From Nodosilinea sp. WJT8-NPBG4 (GTDB lineage: Bacteria > Cyanobacteriota > Cyanobacteriia > Phormidesmidales > Phormidesmidaceae), in the NCBI GenBank assembly GCA_019359285.1, contig JAHHHQ010000072.1, forward strand, positions 1 to 56,132: a stretch of DNA of 56,132 nucleotides, written 5' to 3'. The notes under the pieces are model-generated. The model saw nothing but the letters and a program-made list of their open reading frames with translations, did not search any database and was not told the DNA's origin. Made by a program: the position numbers and the translations under genes. Below are positions 31,653 to 40,349 of this stretch, piece by piece (the first letter of the stretch is position 1; each line of letters begins with the position of its first letter).

Positions 31653-33812
31653 ATGGCAAAAGTTAAGGTGGCCGACCAGAGCGCTGATTTGAGTGCCCCG
31701 CAGTACTACATCAACCGCGAGGTCAGTTGGCTGGGGTTTAATGAGCGGGTACTTCACGAGGCCCTCGACCCTCGCACTCCGCTGCTAGAGCGGCTAAAGC
31801 TTTTAGCGATCTACAGCGACAATCTAGACGAGTTTTTTATGGTGCGCATCTCGGGCGTCATGGAGCAGGCTGAGGCGGACGTGCATCCTGAGACGCCTGA
31901 TAAGCTGACGCCGATTAAGCAGCTAGAGATCATGCGATCGCACCTAATTGAAAAGATCGCGATCCAGCAGCAAACCTTTGAGCGCGAGCTGCGCCCAGCT
32001 CTCACCAAGCACGGGGTTTACCTGCAAAACTATCGCGACCTCACCCAAGAGCAGATCTTCTTTTTAAAGGACTACTTTGAGAAGCGGATCTTTCCGGTGC
32101 TGACGCCGCTCAGCGTTGACCCGTCCCACCCGTTTCCGCGGATGTCGAACCTAAGCTTAAACCTGGCGGTCAAGGTGGCCGACCCCGATACTGGGGTTGA
32201 GCGCTTTGCCCGCGTCAAAGTGCCCAGCAACCTACCTCGCTTTGTGGGCATGCCCGAGCCGCTGTGCACCTACAAAGGTAAACCCTGCGTCTGGATTGGC
32301 GTGCCCCTGGAGCAGGTAATTGCCGAAAATCTGGGCTATCTGTTTCCGGGCATGACAATCGTCAGCCATCACTTATTTAGAATTACCCGTGATGCCGACT
32401 TTCCAGTGCTGGAGGATGAAGCCGATGACCTGTTGCTGGCGATTGCAAAAGAAATCAGCAAGCGGCGACTGGAGGGGTTTATCTGCCGCGTCGAGGTCGA
32501 GAGCGCAATGCCCGCTGATCTAAAAGAAGGGTTAATGCGGGAGCTGGGGGTAGGCAGCGATCGCATCTATGAAATCGATGGCCTTCTAAATCTGAGAGAT
32601 CTATTCTTTTTTATATCACTGCCCTTGCCAGAGCTCAAAGACAAACACTGGACGCGCCGAGTTCCCCCACGGCTCAAGCCGGTGATGATGCTCGACGACG
32701 AGGGCAACCGCAACTATTCTGAACACCCGCCTAATTTCTTCGCCGCCCTGCGAGATGGCGATATCTTGGTGCACCACCCCTACGAGTCGTTTCGGGCTTC
32801 GGTGCAGGAGTTTATTACCCAGGCGGCCGTCGACCCCAAGGTGCTGACGATTAAAATAACGCTCTACCGCACATCCGGTGACTCACCCATTATCAAAGCG
32901 CTGATCACAGCGGCAGAAAATCGCAAGCAGGTGGTGGCCCTGGTCGAACTCAAGGCTCGCTTCGATGAGGCCAACAATATAGAGTGGGCTAAAAAGCTGG
33001 AAGATGCCGGGGTGCACGTGGTCTACGGCATTGTGGGGCTTAAAACCCACACTAAAACCACCCTGGTAGTGCGCGAAGAGGGCGACAACATTCGTCGCTA
33101 TGTGCATATTGGCACCGGCAACTACAACTCCAAAACTTCGAGGCTCTACACGGACCTCAGTTTGTTTAGCGGTCAGGAGGAGTTGGGGGCTGACCTCAGC
33201 GATTTGTTCAACTTTCTCACCGGCTACTCGCGCCAGAAGGCCTACCGCAAGCTGCTGGTGGCACCGCTGACACTGCGCGATCGCATGGAAGCCCTGATTC
33301 GTCGCGAGATCGACCATGCCCAGAGCGGCGGCCAGGGCAAAATTGTCGCCAAGATGAATTCCCTGGTCGATGGTCGCATTATTCGGCTGCTCTACGAGGC
33401 CTCCCAGGCGGGGGTGGAAATTGACTTAGTTGTGCGCGGTATCTGCTGTCTGCGGCCCGGTATACCTGGCGTCAGCGAGAACATCCGCGTGATTAGCGTC
33501 ATTGGTCGGTTTTTAGAGCACTCCCGCATTTTCTGCTTCCACAACAGTGGACAGCCCGAATACTACATCGGCAGCGCCGACTGGATGACCCGCAACCTCG
33601 ATCGCCGGGTGGAGGCGGTTGTGCCGATTGAAGACCCGAAGTTGATCAAGGAGCTACAAAACATCCTCGATATTTTGCAGGCCGACAACCGCCAGGCTTG
33701 GGAGATGGCTGCTGATGGTACGTATACTCAGCGCCGCCCCCTCGATGAGGAGGAGGAGCGCGGTACCCACGCCATGCTGATGGCCTATGCTCTAAAGCGC
33801 GACACAATGTAG
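31653..33812 (+). CDS. ppk1: Polyphosphate kinase 1
   Basis: 719 residues, full length. PPK1 transfers the gamma-phosphate of ATP to polyphosphate chains reversibly. Two phospholipase-D-like histidine motifs are visible: GLKTHTKTTLVVR with the autophosphorylated His466, and the second with HNSGQPEYYIGSADWMTRN near 620. The N-terminal YINREVSWLGFNERVLHEA is diagnostic. AAGGAAAG lies just before the ATG. It diverges from atpD. A terminator lies downstream at 33964. Confidence 0.97.
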   Translation: MAKVKVADQSADLSAPQYYINREVSWLGFNERVLHEALDPRTPLLERLKLLAIYSDNLDEFFMVRISGVMEQAEADVHPETPDKLTPIKQLEIMRSHLIEKIAIQQQTFERELRPALTKHGVYLQNYRDLTQEQIFFLKDYFEKRIFPVLTPLSVDPSHPFPRMSNLSLNLAVKVADPDTGVERFARVKVPSNLPRFVGMPEPLCTYKGKPCVWIGVPLEQVIAENLGYLFPGMTIVSHHLFRITRDADFPVLEDEADDLLLAIAKEISKRRLEGFICRVEVESAMPADLKEGLMRELGVGSDRIYEIDGLLNLRDLFFFISLPLPELKDKHWTRRVPPRLKPVMMLDDEGNRNYSEHPPNFFAALRDGDILVHHPYESFRASVQEFITQAAVDPKVLTIKITLYRTSGDSPIIKALITAAENRKQVVALVELKARFDEANNIEWAKKLEDAGVHVVYGIVGLKTHTKTTLVVREEGDNIRRYVHIGTGNYNSKTSRLYTDLSLFSGQEELGADLSDLFNFLTGYSRQKAYRKLLVAPLTLRDRMEALIRREIDHAQSGGQGKIVAKMNSLVDGRIIRLLYEASQAGVEIDLVVRGICCLRPGIPGVSENIRVISVIGRFLEHSRIFCFHNSGQPEYYIGSADWMTRNLDRRVEAVVPIEDPKLIKELQNILDILQADNRQAWEMAADGTYTQRRPLDEEEERGTHAMLMAYALKRDTM

Positions 33813-33963
33813 GGGTTTGGGCTGCATCCTGGTGAAAACCGGGCCGAAGGTTGCGAACGGCAGTTCGTCTAAGGATGCTTTTGGACTTGAAGTGATTGGA
33901 TTCGAACCTGGCTTAGAGGAAGGATGCGATCGCCCCGGCTGTCCTCCAGGCCACTTGCCCATT

Positions 33964-34010
33964 AAAAAATCCCCTCTGCTTTCTCAATTGAGAAGGCAGA
34001 GGGGATTTTT
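33964..34010. terminator. Bidirectional terminator after ppk1
   Basis: A long stem AAAAATCCCCTCTGC(T)TTCTCAA/TTGAGAA(G)GCAGAGGGGATTTTT. It sits between ppk1 and the convergent helicase gene, with A- and T-runs on opposite flanks. Confidence 0.9.
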
Positions 34011-34065
34011 GTCAGCGCAGTTTAGCTGGCCAGGGGAGGGTTAATTCATCCCTAGGCAAGGCCAA

Positions 34066-35328
34066 TTAACCTCTGGCACCAGCGCCAGCGCGGCGGGGGG
34101 CGCTAGGGCTGCTGCCGCCAGTGCGGCGACGGGGACGCTGGCGACGAGGGCTGGCCGGAGCCGCCGCCGATCTAACCCTCGTCGTATCAGAGGAAAAGGA
34201 CGGCTCGTAACCAGGCACTATGTCTTGGGTAATGGTCTGCTTGAGCATGCGCTCAATGCTGATCAATAGAGGTAGCTCGTCGTCGCTAATGAGCGACACG
34301 GCGCGACCTTCGTTGCCCGCCCGGCCGGTGCGGCCGATGCGATGCACATAGTCTTCGGGCACGTTGGGCATCTCAAAGTTGACCACGTAGGGCAGCTGAT
34401 CGATGTCAATGCCACGGGAGGCCACGTCGGTAGCCACCAGCACGCGCACTCGGCCCTGTTTGAAATCTTTCAGGGCGCGGGCGCGGGCCGCCTGGGTCTT
34501 GTTGCCGTGGATGGCGGCGGTTTTCAGTCCGTCTTTAGCCAGCTGCTCAGCCAGGCGATTGGCACCGTGCTTGGTGCGGGTAAACACCAGCACTTGCTGC
34601 CAGTTGTGGAACCCAATGATGTGGGAAAGCAATTCCCGCTTGCGGTGGCGATCGACGGGATGCACGACCTGCTCAACGCGTTCAGCCGTAGTGTTGCGCT
34701 GGGCAACCTCAATCTGCACCGGCGACTTCAGCAGGGTGTGAGCCAACTGCTGAATGGGCTTAGAGAAGGTGGCTGAGAACATCAGGGTCTGACGCTCGTC
34801 GGGCAGACGACCCATGATTTTGCGAATGTCGTGGATAAAGCCCATGTCGAGCATGCGATCGCACTCATCCAGCACCAAAATCTCCACTGCGCTGAGGTCA
34901 ATGGTGCCCTGGCTGACGTGGTCAAGCAGACGGCCTGGGGTGGCGATCAAAATATCGACGCCCTGGCGCAGCTGGCGAATTTGACCGCCAAAGCTAACGC
35001 CACCGTAGATCATGGCCGCTCTAAAGGGCAGGTGCTTACCGTAGGTCGTTACACTGTCGCCCACCTGAGCGGCCAGCTCACGGGTAGGAGTAAGAATTAG
35101 CGCGCGGGGCAGGCGTCGCCCTGTGCTCTTATTTTCTGCTAACCGCTGCAACATAGGCAGAGTGAAGCCTGCGGTTTTGCCTGTACCCGTTTGGGCGCTG
35201 GCTAGAATGTCTTGCCCGTCTAAAATTGCGGGGATTGCCTTTAACTGAATTGGCGTGGGTTCTGTGTAACCCTGATCGGCAACCGCGCGCAGTAGACCGG
35301 CCGCAAGACCGAGGTGCTCAAATGTCAT
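34066..35328 (-). CDS. RhlE-type DEAD-box RNA helicase with a DECD motif II
   Basis: 420 residues. Both RecA-like domains are complete: Q motif (PTPIQ), Walker A AQTGTGKT at 45-52, PTRELA, GG, TPGRLL, motif II, SAT, then ATDVASRGIDI and HRIGRTGRAG. The phrase LDMGFIHDIR after motif II is typical of RhlE. Motif II reads Asp154-Glu155-Cys156-Asp157 (DECD, not DEAD), and the TGC codon is part of a HIP1 octamer (34855-34862). A basic Arg/Ser/Pro-rich tail from ~375 probably binds RNA. Likely role: rRNA or mRNA remodelling, often cold-induced in cyanobacteria. GGAG lies 11 bases before the ATG. Confidence 0.95.
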   Translation of the reverse strand: MTFEHLGLAAGLLRAVADQGYTEPTPIQLKAIPAILDGQDILASAQTGTGKTAGFTLPMLQRLAENKSTGRRLPRALILTPTRELAAQVGDSVTTYGKHLPFRAAMIYGGVSFGGQIRQLRQGVDILIATPGRLLDHVSQGTIDLSAVEILVLDECDRMLDMGFIHDIRKIMGRLPDERQTLMFSATFSKPIQQLAHTLLKSPVQIEVAQRNTTAERVEQVVHPVDRHRKRELLSHIIGFHNWQQVLVFTRTKHGANRLAEQLAKDGLKTAAIHGNKTQAARARALKDFKQGRVRVLVATDVASRGIDIDQLPYVVNFEMPNVPEDYVHRIGRTGRAGNEGRAVSLISDDELPLLISIERMLKQTITQDIVPGYEPSFSSDTTRVRSAAAPASPRRQRPRRRTGGSSPSAPRRAGAGARG

Positions 35329-35830
35329 TTAGTTTTTTGCTCCGAATGGTGCCCCTATCCCAAATCAACTACCTGGGCCCAGTCATAAGAGCAGTGAATT
35401 TAATCAAAAGAACGGCTGCTAAGCAAATTCTGTTGGCCAGCGCAGACCGGATGGCTGGACGAAGCTACATCCTAGCAGATAAGTCGAAAGATTGACGTTA
35501 GGCAGGCAAACGCCCTACTCCGCTAGCTTTTACGAAGCTCCGATGAGGCTATTAGGGGCATTGGCACTGCCAGCTTTAGAGCAGATTCCATCTTTAGAAA
35601 GAATTATTGGCCTAATCCGACCAGAAAGCCGGCTTCGCCAATTTTGAAGTCTCCGTAAATTCACTGATGAGAAACACCGTTAGCCATTACTGTGAATACG
35701 CTAGGGATAGGTGTACCTCCATGCCTTAGGAATGTGGCTCTGGCCATTTTCTAACTGGGTATTCAACGTTTGATCACTGCCTGAGTCGTCACCGCAGATG
35801 TATGTTGAACTCCCTATCCCGTAAGCCACT
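35329..35830. other. Intergenic region upstream of the helicase
   Basis: 502 bases between divergent genes. It would contain the helicase 5' leader, which in cyanobacterial cold-regulated helicase genes can be long. I see no clear riboswitch, small gene or terminator. A few short palindromes occur, none convincing. Confidence 0.5.
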
Positions 35831-36100
35831 ATGCCTAAAACTTTTTTGTATGCCAGCGCCTCATCGGAGCATGAGGCTACGTCCTCTTCGGGAGGCGATC
35901 GCCTCAAAGGGCCAGGCTCTGACCATCGCGACAAGGTTCGCATTCTCGTCGTTGGCCGCCCCACAGCCGTAAACCGAGTCATTTTGGAAATGAGCCACGT
36001 GGGTTTCTCTGACTCAATTGAGTGGAGCAAAGCCATCCCTACCGATCGCCAGCACGAAGCAATGCGAGTGCTAACTCGTTACGTGTTCGCCAACTCATAA
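35831..36100 (+). CDS. Small conserved-looking protein of unknown function
   Basis: 89 residues. The first 30 are low-complexity Ser/Ala-rich. From ~36 there is a compact domain, KVRILVVGRPTAVNRVILEM, then GFSDSIEWSKAIPTDRQHEA. I believe this domain recurs in cyanobacteria without a known function, but cannot check. It is probably soluble. No neighbour suggests a partner. A hairpin follows at 36235. Confidence 0.6.
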   Translation: MPKTFLYASASSEHEATSSSGGDRLKGPGSDHRDKVRILVVGRPTAVNRVILEMSHVGFSDSIEWSKAIPTDRQHEAMRVLTRYVFANS

Positions 36101-36234
36101 CTTTCAAAGCAGAGCGAAATCTATAGCTGTTTGCCCCTGCGGTTTCTGTTCCCAGAACTTTAGGGGCAACGCTCCAAACAATTTTCGCCCCGTCATAGCT
36201 GAACTTGTCAGCCTTGACATTGCCATTACAGCAA

Positions 36235-36263
36235 AAGGAGAACCGTCTATGACGGTTCTCCTT
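36235..36263 (+). terminator. Hairpin, possible terminator
   Basis: AAGGAGAACCGTC/GACGGTTCTCCTT around a 3-base TAT loop, 134 bases after the 35831 gene. The T-run is short, so termination is uncertain. Confidence 0.5.
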
Positions 36264-36347
36264 CGCTTATGCAAGTCGCAACTAATGGTGACTTCTCTTC
36301 GAACGCCTCGGGCTTAGCCGGTCGAGAGGCCAAGTTTGGTGTAGTTA

Positions 36348-36938
36348 TTAAGGCTGACTATCTTGAGTTGCAGGTTGATTGGACTCAGCTTCAGGCTGGG
36401 CTTGACTGTCGGGAGCCGCGCTAGGAGCCTCGGGGGCTGCGCTAGGAGCCGGTGCGACAGGGTTGTTCACCTCGACGTTAATGTCGGGGGGCGCAACGGC
36501 AGGAGCGGGGGCGCTCGGAGCAGGGGCGGTAGGAACGGGTACAGCTTCCTGGGTGCGCTCGATGGTGCGCTCGATGATGGTGGTTTCGTTGGCTGGTTCT
36601 GGAGCTGGAGCCTCAGGGGCTGGGGCCTGAGGGACAGCAATTATTCTGCCGTCGTTGGCATCACTGTAGACGTAGGCAACGGCACCGACTACAACGGCTA
36701 CAGCGGCTAGTACCAAACCTAGAATAAGACCCGTAGAGACACCGTTGTCGGTTCGAAGTTTGGCGTTTTCTTCGTAAACTCTGGCTTCTTCGGCCCGACG
36801 GCGCTCCTGCTCTAGCTGGTCGGCAGACTTACCACTGACATAGCCGTCACGGTAGGCAACTTCGTCCGGAGTTACTGGTCGAGCGTTGATTGACGCGTCA
36901 AAATCTTGGTTACGAGGATTGTTATTACGAGTAGCCAT
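36348..36938 (-). CDS. Single-span protein with Pro/Ala-rich C-terminus
   Basis: 196 residues from the ATG at 36938 (MATRNNNPRNQDFDASINAR), preferred because GGAGA lies 10 bases upstream; an upstream in-frame ATG begins a region with no ribosome site. A short charged N-terminus with QEQERRRAEEARVYEENAKL-like coiled coil leads to one membrane helix (~67-88, GLILGLVLAAVAVVVGAVAYV). The outer part is Pro/Ala/Glu low-complexity (repeats of PAPEAPAPEP type) to the end. It may be a linker protein of the envelope. Function unknown. Confidence 0.75.
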   Translation of the reverse strand: MATRNNNPRNQDFDASINARPVTPDEVAYRDGYVSGKSADQLEQERRRAEEARVYEENAKLRTDNGVSTGLILGLVLAAVAVVVGAVAYVYSDANDGRIIAVPQAPAPEAPAPEPANETTIIERTIERTQEAVPVPTAPAPSAPAPAVAPPDINVEVNNPVAPAPSAAPEAPSAAPDSQAQPEAESNQPATQDSQP

Positions 36939-37140
36939 AATATATTGGTCTCCAATTATCGGACGATTTCGATAGATGTTCTTATCTGTAGATATCCCTT
37001 TAACTGTGCCAAATGTAACAATGTGCATGGCGAAGTCCCCTCTACCCAAGTGAATAGCTAGGCGGAATAGATGGGTGCTCGATCGCGTCTCCCTCAAGGA
37101 AGACAAGCTTTAAGTCAATGGGGGAGGTGCAAATGTTGTG

Positions 37141-38625
37141 TTAGCGATCGCCCTTGAGGTTGCCTTGGGAAACGTTGTAGAGCTGGTAGCGCTCCTCGAT
37201 CAGGCGATCGACATCGGCCGTGGCCAAACGTTTGACGTAGTTGAGCTTAAATTCTTCGAGAAAATCTACTATTAGAGCTTCGATCTCTTCAACATTCTCG
37301 TTTTCTTTAAGCTGAGCTTTGAAAGTTTCGCCCAGCTTTTGCACCAGAGCCTGGGTCAGATCACCACCCGACTTGTCTTCTAACGAGCCCTTCACAGCAC
37401 CGTAGAGGTCGGCTGAGAGCTGCGAAACTACCTGCTCAGCCATCTGGTCCGGCAGATTGCCAATCCCCGGCAGCTGGCGAAACCTTTGGTACCCGGGGGT
37501 GCGATCGAAGGCCTGGGTAACGGTGTGCTTGAGCAGGGCGTCGAGCTCCGGCTTGACCTGGGGCAGTACGTTATAGACCGTGAGGGCAGCCAGCCGTTGC
37601 GAAATCACCTCTAGCTCATTGACGCCACCCACCTCGATGTAGCGCCGGGAAGTGGGCTCTAAGAGGGCCTTAGAGATGCTGCCATCGCGCACTAGCGACT
37701 GCATTTGATCGATAATGCGCAGCACTACCATTTCGGTAATTTCGACAGCGACCTGGCTGATGATAAAGCGGCTGATGCGGCTTTGAATGGGCTCTAAATT
37801 GATGAGATTGGACTGGTTAATGCGAACGGTGACTGGAATCAGGCGCGCTAAGGCCAGCCAAGGCAATCGCAGGGCGCTGAACGGAATAATTAGCAGAATG
37901 TCAAACCAGCGCCACAGGATAGCATCACGCCAGGTGAAGTTTTTGTAGCGGCGATCGAGATAAACACTACGCGCTAACAGCTCTAGGCCAAATAGCAGAT
38001 TAAACCAAAGGTCGATGCGCCAAAACAGGTTTACAAACCCACCGTGGACAGCAATTTGCCGAAAAAAGTTGGTCTCGACCAGAGGCTGCACGTCGCTTCT
38101 AAAAAAGGCCATCTCGGCAGAGAAACCAGCTTCGCTGAGGTGGTCGACGCTCCAAAACTCGGTCATGGATTCGGTGGCGGATTCTAACCCGATGCGATCG
38201 CGCATTTCGTTCTTAATCTGCTCTAAATTGCCGGAGCGATTGGCCGTCTGAAACGGATTCTCAGAGATCATAGCAGCGCTCTGCTGTTGCAAATCGCTCA
38301 AAATCGACTGTGCCTGGATCGAGTTCAGCCCGGTTTGAGCCACCTGTTCTTCAAGCCTGTCAACCGTGTCAAGGTAGTTGGCGGTGAAGCGGTGAGGCTC
38401 AATGCCTTTAAAGGTTTCGCCATACCAGTTCGTCAAACCTGGCAGCAATCGCAGGTACAGATCCCGCAGGGGAATATAGCTGAGATCGCCAATTACTAGC
38501 ACCAGGTTGAGCAGTGCAATCATCGCCATGATGCGCTCAAACCAGCGTCTCCTCAGACGACGGGCATCGTACTTAGAAAATTCGCGGCGGTTCGGCGATC
38601 GGCGGGGGCGAGATAGGGCGGCCAT
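37141..38625 (-). CDS. Membrane protein with voltage-sensor-like segment
   Basis: 494 residues from the ATG at 38625. A basic N-terminus precedes a helix (~32-52, IMAMIALLNLVLVIGDLSYI). About 150 soluble residues follow, then a block of helices with the order seen in voltage sensors: NLLFGLELLARSVYLD (acidic residue in S2-like helix), WRWFDILLIIPFSALRLPWL (S3-like D with the Pro-ending) and ALARLIPVTVRINQS (an Arg-spaced S4-like helix). No pore helix or selectivity filter follows; instead ~230 residues of alpha-helical sequence end the protein. The similarity is to ion-channel voltage-sensor motifs and is weak. Confidence 0.7.
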   Translation of the reverse strand: MAALSRPRRSPNRREFSKYDARRLRRRWFERIMAMIALLNLVLVIGDLSYIPLRDLYLRLLPGLTNWYGETFKGIEPHRFTANYLDTVDRLEEQVAQTGLNSIQAQSILSDLQQQSAAMISENPFQTANRSGNLEQIKNEMRDRIGLESATESMTEFWSVDHLSEAGFSAEMAFFRSDVQPLVETNFFRQIAVHGGFVNLFWRIDLWFNLLFGLELLARSVYLDRRYKNFTWRDAILWRWFDILLIIPFSALRLPWLALARLIPVTVRINQSNLINLEPIQSRISRFIISQVAVEITEMVVLRIIDQMQSLVRDGSISKALLEPTSRRYIEVGGVNELEVISQRLAALTVYNVLPQVKPELDALLKHTVTQAFDRTPGYQRFRQLPGIGNLPDQMAEQVVSQLSADLYGAVKGSLEDKSGGDLTQALVQKLGETFKAQLKENENVEEIEALIVDFLEEFKLNYVKRLATADVDRLIEERYQLYNVSQGNLKGDR

Positions 38626-38760
38626 GGCACCAGGCTTACAAGCATGTCTCTGCAACAATGCCTGGTATTCGCCCGTTTGTCACCACTCAGGGTTTGAGCG
38701 GCTCAGATTCGCTACCATCATAATTAATATATGTTTACAAGCTGATCCCCTGAAGCCGCC

Positions 38761-39693
38761 ATGACAGCCACCGTCTTTGCCCCTCAGCCCCTCAATAATC
38801 CTCCCAGTACCTACTGGACTTGGCGTGACCAGGCCATTCACTACGTGGTTGCTGGCGATGCCCACAGCGCTGGCGAAGCCTCTCCGAAAGAGAATCGCCC
38901 TCCCCTGCTGCTAGTCCACGGCTTTGGGGCGTCTACTGACCACTGGCGCAAAAACATTCAGGGGTTACAGGCCGACTTTCAGGTGTGGGCGATCGATCTG
39001 CTGGGGTTTGGGCGATCGGCTAAACCCGACTGGCAGTACAGCGGCGACCTGTGGCAGGCGCAGCTCCACGATTTCATCACCGAGGTGATCGGTTGTCCGG
39101 TGGTGCTGGCGGGCAATTCCCTTGGTGGATATGCCTCCCTATGTGTGGCCGCAAACCATCCTGAGTCAGTCGCTGGACTGGTGCTATTGAATAGCGCCGG
39201 ACCCTTTTCTTCCCCCGCTCAAACTCCTCCTCCGGCACCCAACCCGATCGCAAAGCTGATTCAATCGCTCATGCTACAGCCGCTGCCGAGCTGGCTGCTG
39301 TTTCAGTACGTGCGCCAACCTGCCACCATTCGTCGCACCCTGCAACAGGTCTACCTCGACAAATCGGTCATTACCGACCAACTAGTCGAAGACATTCGCC
39401 GTCCCGCCCTCGACCCCGGTGCTCCCAGGGTGTTTGCCTCGGTTTTTAAGTCGCGCCAGGGCGAAAATGTGGACGTGCTGCTGCAAAAGCTCACCTGCCC
39501 CCTGCTCATGCTCTGGGGTGAAGGCGACCCTTGGATGAACTGTCGCGTCAAAGGGTCGCAGTTCCGTGAACACTACCCCACGCTGACAGAGCACTACCTG
39601 CAAGCGGGCCACTGCCCTCACGACGAGGTTCCCGACCAGGTGAATAGCCTGCTGCGAGAATGGGTGTTGAAGACGGTGATTGAGGGACCGTAA
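38761..39693 (+). CDS. Alpha/beta-fold hydrolase
   Basis: 310 residues. The oxyanion HGFG motif is in LLLVHGFGASTDHW, the nucleophile elbow is GNSLGG, the acid is likely in LMLWGEGDPWM, and the catalytic histidine is in AGHCPHDEVP. The layout matches haloalkane-dehalogenase/esterase-like alpha/beta hydrolases common in cyanobacteria; the substrate is unknown. The insert at ~150-190 is a lid. It diverges from the voltage-sensor-like gene and precedes the BlaI-type pair on the same strand by 212 bases. Confidence 0.92.
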   Translation: MTATVFAPQPLNNPPSTYWTWRDQAIHYVVAGDAHSAGEASPKENRPPLLLVHGFGASTDHWRKNIQGLQADFQVWAIDLLGFGRSAKPDWQYSGDLWQAQLHDFITEVIGCPVVLAGNSLGGYASLCVAANHPESVAGLVLLNSAGPFSSPAQTPPPAPNPIAKLIQSLMLQPLPSWLLFQYVRQPATIRRTLQQVYLDKSVITDQLVEDIRRPALDPGAPRVFASVFKSRQGENVDVLLQKLTCPLLMLWGEGDPWMNCRVKGSQFREHYPTLTEHYLQAGHCPHDEVPDQVNSLLREWVLKTVIEGP

Positions 39694-39905
39694 ATCTGGT
39701 TCGTGCTGGCGTTTATCCCAAGGATAGAGAGGGAATTGCCACTCGTTGAGCGGGGGCAGGATGTAGCGGTGCCACTGAGGTTGGCTTTGGGACTGGGCAC
39801 AGTCGAAAGACAGCCGGTCAACTATTACAGAATACAAACCCGTGCTTTGGGCAGTGTCTCCCGCTTCCCCTAAACTGAGGCTCATCCTCCCTAGCCATCC
39901 ATTCC

Positions 39906-40349
39906 ATGTCTCCTCTTCCCCGCCATCGCCCCCACCGGCTCTCCTTAGGCCCCCTAGAGGCTGAGATTCTAGCCATTGTCTGGGACAAAAATGGAGCCAC
40001 CGTCAAAGATATCCACGACCACATTCTGGCTGACCCCGATCGCGACCTGACCCAGGCTTCGGTGACTACAGTGCTCCAGCGCTTGGCTAAGAAAGGCTGG
40101 CTGCGGCGCGAGGCTGTGCAGCAAGAAAAAACCCGTTGCGCCTTTCGTTGGCAGCCCATCGTCTCGCAGCAAGAGGCTGAGCTGCTGACCGCCCATCAGC
40201 AACTCCAGAGCTTTTTGGCGGTGGGTAGCCCTGATCTGGTGGCCGCCTTTGCCGATAGCTTAGATGTTGCCGAGCTGGACAAGATAGACGCGATCGCCGC
40301 CCGCCTGCGCGCCCTGCGCCACACCCAGACCCATGGGGAGGATGCGTAA
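39906..40349 (+). CDS. BlaI/CopY-family repressor, candidate PetR
   Basis: 147 residues. The N-terminal winged helix is clear: LGPLEAEILAIVWDKNGATV, then ASVTTVLQRLAKKGWLRREA (20 residues), with the dimer helix at the C-terminus. BlaI-type repressors are inactivated by cleavage by a membrane protease. The next gene starts on the last base of this gene's stop (TAATG), so the two are co-translated, and it encodes an M56 protease. In Synechocystis such a pair, PetR/PetP, sets the copper-dependent plastocyanin/cytochrome c6 switch; the match here is by architecture. Confidence 0.93.
   Translation: MSPLPRHRPHRLSLGPLEAEILAIVWDKNGATVKDIHDHILADPDRDLTQASVTTVLQRLAKKGWLRREAVQQEKTRCAFRWQPIVSQQEAELLTAHQQLQSFLAVGSPDLVAAFADSLDVAELDKIDAIAARLRALRHTQTHGEDA

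Noticed and set aside
33890..33925. GGATTCGAACC resembling a tRNA T-arm on the minus strand
   Set aside because: The flanking bases do not form the T-stem (CCAGG against CCAAT), and no acceptor or anticodon arm can be drawn.
33817..34044. Open frame after ppk1
   Set aside because: It runs through the terminator hairpin, lacks a ribosome site and has no family features.
35701..36036. Antisense frame over the gene at 35831
   Set aside because: The composition is shadow-like, and the plus-strand product has an ordered domain.
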